Shown here: in pieces, positions 1-22,328 of the stretch
How positions within the stretch are numbered: position 1 is the first letter of the stretch
Layout of the letters: each line of letters starts with the position of its first letter
Assembly (NCBI GenBank): GCA_944472135.2
Contig: OX235262.1
Coordinates: 62,592,440 to 62,656,439 of the forward strand
Direction: 5' to 3'
Origin: Trichobilharzia regenti
Taxonomy: Eukaryota; Platyhelminthes; Trematoda; Strigeidida; Schistosomatidae
Length of the DNA stretch: 64,000 nt
Made by a program: the position numbers and the translations under genes
The notes under the pieces: generated by a model
The model's input: only the letters and a program-made list of their open reading frames with translations
The model's database searches: none
Told to the model about the DNA's origin: nothing

Positions 1-690
1 ACAGAAGAGCTAATAAGAGTGCCAGGGAAGACAAAAGAAGTTATGGAGCTATGGCAAGTGAAGCAGAACAAGCTGCAGGCAAAGTAAACCTCGCAACACT
101 CTACCAAACAACTAGGAACCTATCGGGCAAAAGTTCGACACAGATTAAGCCAGTCAATGATGACAATGGAAAGTCAATCACCAAAGAGGTGGAGCAAAGA
201 AAACACTGGGCTGAACACTTAAAAAACTTCTAAATCGTCCGCCACCTACAACGCACCCAACAATACCAACAGTGAAATCAGAACTACCGGTGGATACCAA
301 CCCCCAGAGGAAGGAAGAAGTCGTGAGGACCGTAAAGCAGCAGGACCGGACAGAATCTGGGCAGAGGAATTGAAAATGGACCCAGAGACTTGAGCGGACT
401 TGATGACACCACTACTGGAGAAGGTGTGGAATGAGGGCAAGGAACCTGCTGATTGGAGGAAAGGTTACTTATTCAAACTGCCAAAGAAAGGGGACTTAGG
501 TCAATGAACGAACTGGTGCGGAATTATGCTCCTGTCCATTCCAAGCAAAATAATAAGCCGTATCATCCTGGAGAGAATCAAACACGCTCTGGATGAAAAA
601 CTTCGACCAGAACAAATTGGATTCAGGAGAAACAAGTCATGCATCGACCAAATCACTGATGTAGGACGGAAGTATGATAGGAAAGTACAA
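1..690 (+). mobile_element. Non-LTR retrotransposon fragment (RTE-like reverse transcriptase)
   Basis: Broken plus-strand frames read as the pre-RT and RT part of a LINE: a KHWAEHLKNF-like segment near 210, AAGPDRIW near 330, KLPKKGDLG near 480, then IPSKIISRIILERIKHAL and RPEQIGFRRNKSCIDQI at 535-655. This is the usual RT block order of RTE-type schistosome elements (family knowledge). In-frame stops near 230, 390 and 505 and the abrupt end near 690 show a dead copy. It continues beyond the left edge. It probably lies in an intron of the Mi-2 gene on the opposite strand. The clade is by recognition only. Confidence 0.75.
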
Positions 691-868
691 ATGATTCCAA
701 AATAAAGAAAATTTAATACAATATGACTAACTGTACTGCACATGAATTGATTTAGTTAAGAATAGTCATCAACTGGCAAACGTAACTTTTATTCGAAGTG
801 GTCGAATAAATCCTAATTTTTGTAAGAATTCACTAATCAATGTATATACATGTATAAAAAGTAACTTA

Positions 869-12532
<11,664 letters not shown>

Positions 12533-14483
12533 TACAAGTTGAAATGGTGACAGACACCAGTAACAACACAAACAACATATGATACAATGTCCAATTTTCT
12601 TTTAAAAGCATAAAACATCAAATATCTCCTAAAAATGAGGTGAAACAGGTGCTATCTGGGTAAATCATTTTTCACCTGGTTTTCGGAAAATCCCGGACAT
12701 CTTTTTCCTGTTTCTAAAGCTTTTGAATACTGCATATGAACTGTGATCAAGGTTTGACCGAATAGTTGCAACATGTTGATACCTGTTGTATGGCTCATGA
12801 TTGGACAAAGTTTTAAAAAACAAGAGATGCCTCCTTTATATATAAACCTTTGTTATGTTAATTTCGATTAATTTCCCTGAGGAACTTCGGACCAGATTGC
12901 CGAACGAAACGTTGGAATTAATCATTTCTATTTCGCCGATATTTTACAAATACAACTTTATAAATGTCTTTCGAATACTCATTCGTGTAATCATCCTAGG
13001 GCTCTGAACGGAGTATGGAAGATACTAAAACTACTGGATGATTCTCAGAGATATATCTACTTTCAATAAGCAGCTGCCAGACTAAACACAGTGAAAGCCG
13101 TAGTTGGAACACGTGATATTCATATTAGGATCTACTTGAGGTAGCAAACTTGTGGCTCGGAGAAAATTGCTTCCGGCATATGGAAGAGCAGTAAATATTA
13201 TCCTAATATGCTCTCATCATTGAAGCTGAAGATATGGGCGGGGTTAGTTGGCTAATAAAAAACTCAACCTAAGATTTCCAACAGAATTGAACCCAGTCAG
13301 TCAACACCTATATTAACTACTAACTACTTTCCAATCATGTAAATTTATATGTTTATATGAAAATATACATTATGATTATTATATAAATGAACCATCAATA
13401 GGACAACTTTTTGCGTCATGTACACTGAATAGAGCTATCTAAAGAGAAACATCACAGCTCGTGACTTATATAGCGCAGCAAATATTCTGCTTCGTGAAAC
13501 CGCTTATTTAGAGACCTCAGGCAATGTAAGAAAGTGGTAAATGTTCATCTTGATACGTCTCCAGTGCGAACATTAACATCTTCCATGGTATTGAGGAAAT
13601 GAATTTCTAATATATGCGCAGGTTACATGAGGTCTGTTTCTTATCTGTGATCACAAGACAAACATCATTCTCATTCCAGATATCGGGATTAGTGATAATC
13701 CCTCGATAAAACTAATTGCTGAGTTCACTACAGTGAGCGTGACACTCAGGCTTGCTGGATAAATAGTGATTTCTCTGCTCGCATAATTTTTGATTTTTGA
13801 AGAAAACCCCGTTCATTAATACGACGGAGACTGCATATGGAGTCAAGGAAGTTCGTCGAACTGAACCACAACAGTTTTTACCTATGTGGGAGGAAACACA
13901 TGGTGGACAACTGTGTTTTTAGTAAACAAGAACAGGTTCGTGCATTATGGTTGGATTGTGTATCTCTGTACTGCCTCCGCACCGTAGTTAATAAGCACAT
14001 CCATGAACAGCCGTAAGAGTTATATCCTCTCCTTTTTGGTTGGAATGGTGCTAACAATAGTCTAGCCACCAGTTTAGGCGGCCAGGCTTAAGAATCAGGA
14101 GATAGTGTGACCAGAACTCAGATATGGCAGCGCAGATGACCAGTCGGCAACCACCATCGTTATTTCTAACTGAAGCTAACAGGTAGTGAGCTTGAAGTCA
14201 TCCCAACAGCGTAAACAGTTGGTTTTTTAGAATTTGTTAGCCCAGCGAGATTAATGCTGAGTCAGACTCCTATTGCTGTATATCATCATCCAACGCTCAC
14301 CATGCTGCATCGTAGTGATCCCTGTTAACAAGTGCAAAACGGCAGTAGTTCTGGAAGCGACTTCGAATCAGTTCAATGAGTTCATACAAGCTGGTAGTAT
14401 CAAAATGCTACTGGATGATGGGTACATTCATGCATTCATGCAGCTTTCAGTGTTTTACTTGTTTTTCAGCTGTGAATGATGCG
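12533..14483. other. Gene-free stretch upstream of Mi-2
   Basis: This stretch should contain the Mi-2 5' leader and promoter, on the minus strand just above 12532. I see no convincing TATA box or other regulatory motif. No open frame has a recognisable domain. Confidence 0.4.
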
Positions 14484-15338
14484 AAGTTAAACTTTCGACA
14501 CCACTAACTACCAATCAGCGAACTATCCAATGAGATTCACGAACGTAGTTCAATGTTGTAGAGCGCTTGTTTCATTTCTAATGCGTGACCTTACAAGGTT
14601 ACGGTTGCAATTCGAGGAGGACAGTGTTTTCCAGCATTGCCTGGATTTAGGGTTGCTCGGGAAGGAGCAAACTTGTTCTTGTGTTTGTATCATGACTTTA
14701 AAAAGCTACATCAGATCAACTGATGGGTTTGTTCATTGTTGTGCTATGTGTTTGAAGCGTGCTATTATTAGAGAGGGTAAGCTGATAATTTTAATATTTC
14801 GTAGGAACTTTTTTCGCTAAGTCGCATCTCTCCCTAACCCAGATTTAGTATATCTGCAACTACTGGGTGTTGAAGCAGCCGGTGAGAGCAGCAGCTGCCG
14901 AGACTGAGAATAGTCTCGTCTCAACAGTTTAGTGGTACCAGCATTGCAGAGATATTGCTACGTGTAAAATAGAGAAAATCATTTGTTTGCTGGGTGGATC
15001 CCGTCACGGGCACTCATACGAATTCCATTGAAAATTTTTGATGCCGCTTGAAAAACAAGATAAGGGCTATAAATGAATCTCAAAAGGATCTCATTTATAG
15101 CCATTCAGATGAATATAAGTACAGGATGTGGTGTGACTTCGCCATTGACAGTCACATGCTAAACTGGGAGATATTTCTCTCGCATGTTCGAGAAAGATAC
15201 CCCTTGTAACCGTTTTTTCTTTTTTATGCTTTTTTCTATAAATAAACGTTTCCATTCATCATATATGCCTATTTAATGTGATTGGTCCGTTCAAGGTCGT
15301 TTGGTGATTGGTTGTTAGTGGTGTCGAAAGTTTAACTT
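14484..15338. mobile_element. Internally deleted Merlin-like DNA transposon with 34-bp terminal inverted repeats
   Basis: Positions 14484-14517 and the reverse complement of 15305-15338 match at 33 of 34 bases (core ACTTTCGACACCACTAAC), defining an 855-bp inverted-repeat element. Inside, a plus-strand frame from 14530 resembles the N-terminus of Merlin (ISXO2-like) transposases: CLDLGLLGKEQTC, a C-x-C pair, then HCCAMCLKRAIIREG. Near 15080-15208 a second frame (SHSDEYKYRMWCDF, then VRERYPL and a stop) resembles the transposase C-terminus. The catalytic middle is missing. The family call is recognition of the zinc-ribbon and HxDEY patterns, not a search. No clear target duplication is seen. 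Confidence 0.6.
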
Positions 15339-17033
15339 TGTCGTCAATGAATTAGTACTTCGTAGAAGTTTTGGAAATTATGCACGTCAAAATGTTGGCT
15401 GATAGAATCAGTTGTTTTCAGCCCATTCGTTGGTTGCAGGTTTTGTTGCTGGCTCATTTAGTTATTTAACATGTAGAAATCTGGAAAACTAATGTCTTTC
15501 ACGTTCATGTCTACCGCATGCAATAATTTACCAGTAAATCTGGTGAGGTGATCACGATCAAGGTTGGTATTAGCAAGGTTTTCAGAGAACATAATCCTGG
15601 AGAATTTAGAACCCGGGTTGAAGTTGAAAAAGCTTTGAAGCATTTTGAGGATGTGAATATACCATCAGTGTGTCTGCTATCATTTCACAAAAAACATATT
15701 GTGGGAGAATCTGAGTCAAACAAGGTTGAGCCGCATGAAAAGTATGGATATTTTGTGCTTGTGTGTATTTTTGGGAACTAAAAGTAGCTGTAACCCTTAA
15801 GGCTAAGTGTTACTTATGGTTATTATTGCTAAATGTACTAGATCCAAATACACGAACTAGGACTGCCCGTAATAGAGCCAGTGTTAACATCCATTCGATG
15901 TGTTGCGAAACGGTTTTCAAAGCGGATAAAATACGGTGATCTGATAATAATAATATATATTTCATATAAATTAAGCATTTACATGATTCACATACCGTTT
16001 GTACAGGCATGATCATATTAGACAAGTGCAGTCTGAAATTGAACACTGTTTTATGAAATTAGAAATTGGAAAATGACCTCTAGAAACTTTATAAGAATAG
16101 AATATAAGATTTTGGAATAAGTCTAAATTATAATATTTAATAAACTAATAGTGAGTCAGATTCATGTGGGAATTATGAAATTTTGCGTTAATGGAATGTA
16201 AGAAGAGAGGTGATATACAGGTGCTAGAGTAAGCCACACTGGATCCAGACCGTTATTATTATCATTTTATCAATCAGTAAGGGTTCGAAAGTTTATAAAA
16301 ATCCACATTAGATGGTAAGTACAGCATTATATTGGTATTAGCAGACAGAAGGGACAATTGGTCGCAAAGTTAACTTTGCGATGTTGAACAGAATTCAGAA
16401 TGGAATTTGTTCCGTTGTTCATCGTAAGTGCTAACAATATTCTGGATACCGCTCAAGTAATACTAATGTAGAAAGCGGGATTACTGTCCATAAGCAGTGC
16501 TTCAGTGCAATACCTTCGAGAAGTGAAGAAAACAGAAGCAGCCAGCAGACAATAATAATTTAAGTAAACCATATGCGATAACCGCAGTTTTTATTCTCCT
16601 TTTTTATTACTAGGAATTTCTAGTCATTGAGTTTTATAGTGTTACATACTTACGGTTAGTTAAAGTTTATAGTAGTAAACAACAACTGAAGTGTAGAATA
16701 ACAATAAAAAAAAGTAAAAATCAGGGCGAAACCAATTATGGTTTTCACTCTTATATAGGGTAATGTTGCGAATAATAACTGAAGAAGTGAAATCCAAATG
16801 CCAAAGTACATAAGTTATTTAAAAGAAAAGAGGAAGTATAGTAAAACTGATTTATGCTGTTGTTCTGATTTATACAGGTAGATGTCCACCTGAAGAAGAC
16901 TCGTACCATGAGCCAATTTTTCAAAGATATTGTACGCAAGCTGTGACAAACAGCCAGAATTCATATTTTATTTTATTTATTATTATTTTTTATTGATGAG
17001 TGTACGAACTATCCCAGTTAAAGGCATGATATT
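15339..17033. other. AT-rich gene-free stretch
   Basis: No domain-bearing frame, repeat copy or RNA gene was recognised here. A 77-codon plus-strand frame at 15548-15781 and its antisense counterpart have no recognisable motif. Confidence 0.4.
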
Positions 17034-17354
17034 TGTCAGCCAAGCCTCATAAACCGTTAATGCCCAGCTCTTGCTACGCTCGGGCTCACGCTGTTCCTTG
17101 AAGTTTTCAGAAACGCTTAGTTATAACGGACGAAAAACCAAAACACCGATTGGCCACTCGAGAATTCTTTATTGTTACACCAACATATAAAAATAGTAAT
17201 TGAACTAAGGTTTCTGACGGTTTACTGCTGACTTCTTTCTGAACAGCGACCGATGAGATGATGACTGTCGTATTGATGCCTCCGCGAAAATTGGGGAAGT
17301 TGATTTTGAGCAAACAACCAAGAATTGATCGTTCAATCTTCAACTACATTGACA
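17034..17354 (-). repeat. BEL/Pao LTR (3' LTR, minus strand)
   Basis: The LTR is 321 bp and, on the minus strand, runs from TGTCAATGTAGTTGAAG at 17354 to GGCTTGGCTGACA at 17034. An AATAAA polyadenylation signal lies in the middle. It shares 'GCTCAAAATCAACTTCC' and 'GAGGCATCAAT' with the LTR at 20933 but not with those at 19007 and 24502. Confidence 0.85.
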
Positions 17355-19006
17355 CTCCCCGGCAAAAAAGGGATCCAACCCATTTTCCCTTCACGACCAA
17401 TACACGTTGACTTGGATGCCATTGCGAGGACCTGGGTCACACGGACAGAGCTGAAATGGAAAACAAACAGAAAAGCCAACACACCACAAGCATACCCACA
17501 GCACAATCTCACACATCACTGACGACCTGCACCTCCAGACAGAGACCTCCTCTTGACATCTTGCAACACAATCGCCACTTGCTAGAATGACTCTTGCAGA
17601 ATGCAACGTGACCATAGCAGTACCTCAGGGTACTCTACGCACATCCTCTTATCTACTCATTACCAATTACCACTGCAATCGCTTGTCACTCATTCTGCCT
17701 CAATTCTAGTAGCGATGACGCATGCGAGCCTCAGTCGTTTACACTCTTTCTCCCCGGCGTGTGGGACCACAGATAACAATTATCTCCGTATGCATTTCAT
17801 TCTCAGCAATAGCCTAGCCTCCCCGGCGTATACGACCCATCTGCTGTCCTTAACATCAATCAATTCATTCATGGATGTAGAAGAGTGGACACAACTTCAG
17901 AAGTAATCACGTCTAAAATTTTAACAAAATTATGCAATAACAACGAGGTACGAAAACAACGAGTAAACACGATGAATCCAACAAACACCAATTGATATGA
18001 CACACCACACATATATACAAACAGTACACACAAACTCGCAGTTCATGTCTTGATGGAATTCCTTTGAAGAATCGCAGGGCTAACACCAGTACGCCTACAA
18101 ACCTTCACAGGTTGACCATTGTAAGTTGCAGAATGTCCGGACACAAACAAGATTAACCAACAATTGCGATAATTGGAACTCACACAACTATTTAACACAA
18201 ACATATGCACAATAACTGCATCAAATGTTGTGGATTCTGACACGACAAACTACCCTTGAAGAACTGTAGGACTCACAGCAGTACGCCTACATTCCTTCTC
18301 AGATTGATGATCCAAGTGGAAGTCGTTCGGACACAAACAGAACTACCAACAGCTAGATGACAGATGATATCAATTCAGTATATACAGTATGAACATATGT
18401 ACAAAATCACACACCGAGCACATTGGACTGCTCATTGATGCGCTACCCTTTGGAGAATTGCAGGACTTACAGCAGTACGCCTACAACCCTTCTCAGGTTG
18501 ACGCCCTAGGTTGGAAAATCGTCGCAGAGTTCATTTGCTGACTTCCTTCTATCAGCTATATCTTCAAATCTGAACGGCAACTCGCTCATATCATTGTATC
18601 GTAGAATATAGATGACCAACAAACACACGACATATCTCATCAACCAAGTGTAAAAACAGAGTAATTTACACCAAAGATAATAACATTCAAATAGTAACTT
18701 GAAACTAGAAATGCCTTTATTCGTGCACGTCAATTTAACAATTACTCTCTCGTTTACACTTGGCTTATCCCCACTAAACTGGCCATTGATATTCGTCCTT
18801 TCAAACGAACTGATACTAGCATAGTCATTGCACAAGATACTGGAGTTGATGAGTGTCTGTTTCATTGTGGATGACAGCACTAACGACGACTGATTGATAT
18901 CAGTTGATGAAGTTAGCGGTGGATCAGTAGCTGTTGTTGCTCGACTTTCAGAAATTTGTCTACCTGCAAGACCACCACCATTGCTGTCTTTCACTATCAG
19001 ATCAGG
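17355..19006 (-). pseudogene. Non-coding tail plus truncated C-terminal part of BEL gag-like ORF
   Basis: On the minus strand, gag codons from about 19005 (PDLIVKDSNGG) run to a stop at 18506 (ELCDDFPT). They include a hydrophobic run rich in Leu, Cys, Tyr and Val. The tail (18505-17355) contains three hairpin units near 18450, 18260 and 18075 and ends with a purine-rich GCCGGGGAG just before the LTR, a likely polypurine tract. The piece is truncated where an LTR abuts it at 19007. It is nearly identical to 21252-22920. Confidence 0.75.
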
Positions 19007-19327
19007 TGTCAATGGAGTTAAAGATTTAACGATAAATTCATGGTTGTTTGCCCAAAACCAACTTCCCCAATTTTCGCGGAGGCAACAATACGACAGTCAT
19101 CGTCTCATCGGTCGCTGTTCAGAAAGAAGTCAGCAGTAAACCGTCAGAAACCTTAGTTCAATTACTATTTTTATATGTTGGTGTAACAATAAAGAATTCT
19201 CGAGTGGCCAATCGGTGTTTTGGTTTTTCGTCCGTTATAACTAAGCGTTTCTGAAAACTTCAAGGAACAGCGTGGGCCCGAGCGTAGCAAGAGCTGGGCA
19301 TTGACGGTTTATGAGACGTGATTGACA
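19007..19327 (+). repeat. BEL/Pao LTR (5' LTR, plus strand)
   Basis: It runs from TGTCAATGGAG at 19007 to GTGATTGACA at 19327, with AATAAA near 19186. It abuts a minus-strand gag fragment directly, with CCTGA on that strand as the flanking five bases. Just inside the LTR is a small hairpin, GTTTCT-GACGAT-AGAAAC, also found after other LTRs of this family. Confidence 0.85.
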
Positions 19328-19472
19328 GTTTCTGACGATAGAAACAGATTCTGGTGAATTCAAACAGTTGGTGAAGGTTTGGATAGTCACCGTTCATCTT
19401 TCCTGGTGCCGGTCAAGTCCTCTTTGATCAAGCAATATCTGGAACGTTTTTGGAATTGGGTCAAGTTCAACA

Positions 19473-20932
19473 ATGCCTGGGTCAAAGAAGGGACAGGGCG
19501 TCTTGGATGCAAACAGGAAAGTAAGTCATGGTGACTTGTCTGTTAATTGTAATGATGTGTCTGATGTTAAGCATGACATGGTCGATGTTACTGTTTCGCC
19601 GTTCAGGGATAATAGGAACATCAAACTCCCTAAATTTGAACCACGGTGTTTCGATGGAAACCCAGCTGATTATTTACAATTTGTAAAGGAGTTTGAGATC
19701 ATGCTGAGTAGTTTTCTATTAAGTGATGAAATGAATTTGATGTATTTGATGAGGTATTGCACTGGAGATGCTTCAAGAGCTATACAGTGTTGTAAGTTTA
19801 TGAAGCCAAAAGAGGGCTACGATGAGGCTATGAGCATATTACGTCAAAGGTTTGGAAGACCTTCAATGATTGTAAGGAACGTATACGAAGCTGTCAAAGG
19901 TGACGGCAGTCAACTTCAAGATGACTCCAAGGCACTTACTGAGTTTTTAGATAATCTTATGACTTATAAGAATACCTTGATTTCTATGAATTGCATTAGT
20001 GACCTCAACTCGAGTTTTATACTAGAAGTAATAGCAAGACGCCTACCTACTCGACTGCAAAGGAAGTGGGTGAAGATAAGCTCCCGTATGGAGGATGAGG
20101 GTATCGAGCCGAAATTTGATGATATCCTAAAACTAGTAAAAGATAGTGTCAATCAATCGATGAGCAAGTTTGCCAGTCTATTACATCTCACCCCTAGAAT
20201 AGAGCAGTCTGAGGGTAAAACGCAATCATTGATGACGAATAGGCCTCAGAGAGGTGGTTATCGAGAAGGCTCCATGATGTATAGTAATGCATATAGATCT
20301 AGTGAGTGTAACAGGTTTCGTAGTACATCGTCAACAGATAAGTTACAAGATGTAAGACAAACACGGTTGTGTTTTACACGTTTGCAAGAGGTGCATACAA
20401 AGGTGAACTGTGAACCAGTGAGCAAGTTCAGTGATAAGCTAAATGTAAACTCCAAGCCTGACTCCGAATTGTGTGACGATAACGGCGCGGTCAGGAAGTC
20501 TGTAGTTACAACTGGTAAGCCATTGTTGAATAGAGTGTCACAGAATAGAGTTGCTGCTTCAGAGTGCAGTTCTGACCCTACAAGTTTACAAGGTATTACT
20601 AGTCAGAGTGAAGATATAAAACCTTGTATGATTTGCGAGGAGGAACGAAAATTGTCTAATTCTGTTAATAAAGAATTTGAAAATGATAAAGTTGACGGTA
20701 AAGTGAATATTCGCGATAACGATCATGATATTTCACAGATGTCTTTGGTTGATCATGATGAGATGAGGGATATGCCTACTACTGCTAAGTTGCATAAAGT
20801 CTCTGTACAACTTGAACTTTAAGTAGAAATAAATGCAGATTCGATTGCAGAAGGCACGCATACTTGTGAGACCGTCAGTGTGATTGATCAGCATGTAGCC
20901 CACCTATCAACAGGTTCGTGTGCTAAACCTCA
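19473..20932 (+). pseudogene. BEL gag-like ORF, N-terminal two thirds, with stop and truncation
   Basis: The frame starts MPGSKKGQGVLD and carries the DUF1759-like gag core: KLPKFEPRCFDGNPADYLQF, YLMRYCTGDASRAIQ and ILRQRFGRP. The zinc-knuckle region is eroded to CFTRLQEVHTKVNC, where the pol-bearing copy has CFSCLKIGHTKWNC. A TAA at 20820 replaces an Arg-Glu context present in the intact copy. The reading continues in frame to the break at 20932. It is almost identical to the N-terminal part of the 675-codon ORF, with one Pro/Ser difference noticed. Confidence 0.8.
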
Positions 20933-21251
20933 TGTCAATCACGTCTCATGAACCGTTAATGCCCAGCTCTTGCTACGCTCGGGCTCACGCTGTTCCTTGA
21001 AGTTTTCAGAAACGCTTAGTTATAACGGACGAAAAACCAAAACACCGATTGGCCACTCGAGAATTCTTTATTGTTACACCAACATATAAAAATAATAACT
21101 GAACTAATGTTTCTGACGATATTTTACTCTTCTTTCTGAACAGCGACCGATGAGATGATGACTGTCGTATTGATGCCTCCGCGAAAATTGGGGAAGTTGA
21201 TTTTGAGCAAACAACCAAGAATTGATCGTTCAATCTTCAACTACATTGACA
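20933..21251 (-). repeat. BEL/Pao LTR (3' LTR, minus strand)
   Basis: It runs from TGTCAATGTAG (21251 on the minus strand) to GTGATTGACA at 20933, 319 bp. The middle differs from the 17034 LTR (TTTCTGACGATATTTTACTC). Its outer edge joins CCTCA of the plus-strand gag fragment. Confidence 0.85.
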
Positions 21252-22328
21252 CTCCCCGGCAAAAAAGGGATCCAACCCATTTTCCCTTCACGACCAATAC
21301 ACGTTGACTTGGATGCCATTGCGAGGACCTGGGTCACACGGACAGAGCTGAAATGGAAAACAAACAGAAAAGCCAACACACCACAAGCATACCCACAGCA
21401 CAATCTCACACATCACTGACGACCTGCACCTCCAGACAGAGACCTCCTCTTGACATCTTGCAACACAATCGCCACTTGCTAGAATGACTCTTGCAGAATG
21501 CAACGTGACCATAGCAGTACCTCAGGGTACTCTACGCACATCCTCTTATCTACTCATTACCAATTACCACTGCAATCGCTTGTCACTCATTCTGCCTCAA
21601 TTCTAGTAGCGATGACGCATGCGAGCCTCAGTCGTTTACACTCTTTCTCCCCGGCGTGTGGGACCACAGATAACAATTATCTCCGTATGCATTTCATTCT
21701 CAGCAATAGCCTAGCCTCCCCGGCGTATACGACCCATCTGCTGTCCTTAACATCAATCAATTCATTCATGGATGTAGAAGAGTGGACACAACTTCAGAAG
21801 TAATCACGTCTAAAATTTTAACAAAATTATGCAATAACAACGAGGTACGAAAACAACGAGTAAACACGATGAATCCAACAAACACCAATTGATATGACAC
21901 ACCACACATATATACAAACAGTACACACAAACTCGCAGTTCATGTCTTGATGGAATTCCTTTGAAGAATCGCAGGGCTAACACCAGTACGCCTACAAACC
22001 TTCACAGGTTGACCATTGTAAGTTGCAGAATGTCCGGACACAAACAAGATTAACCAACAATTGCGATAATTGGAACTCACACAACTATTTAACACAAACA
22101 TATGCACAATAACTGCATCAAATGTTGTGGATTCTGACACGACAAACTACCCTTGAAGAACTGTAGGACTCACAGCAGTACGCCTACATTCCTTCTCAGA
22201 TTGATGATCCAAGTGGAAGTCGTTCGGACACAAACAGAACTACCAACAGCTAGATGACAGATGATATCAATTCAGTATATACAGTATGAACATATGTACA
22301 AAATCACACACCGAGCACATTGGACTGC
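21252..22328 (-). other. Non-coding tail of gag-only BEL element with hairpin repeats
   Basis: The tail lies between the gag stop and the 3' LTR. It contains three spaced hairpin units (near 22360, 22165 and 21970 on the minus strand; the first overlaps the gag end) and ends in GCCGGGGAG next to the LTR. Frames of 74 and 101 codons occur on opposite strands in all tail copies. They overlap each other and show no domain, so I do not call them genes. Confidence 0.65.

Noticed and set aside
15548..15781. A 77-codon ORF next to the Merlin-like element.
   Set aside because: No motif on either strand, and it lies outside the inverted repeats.
17601..17906. A conserved 101-codon ORF, antisense to the BEL tail (also at 21498 and 33388).
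   Set aside because: The three copies are nearly identical DNA, so conservation says nothing about coding. No domain, and it overlaps a 74-codon frame on the other strand.
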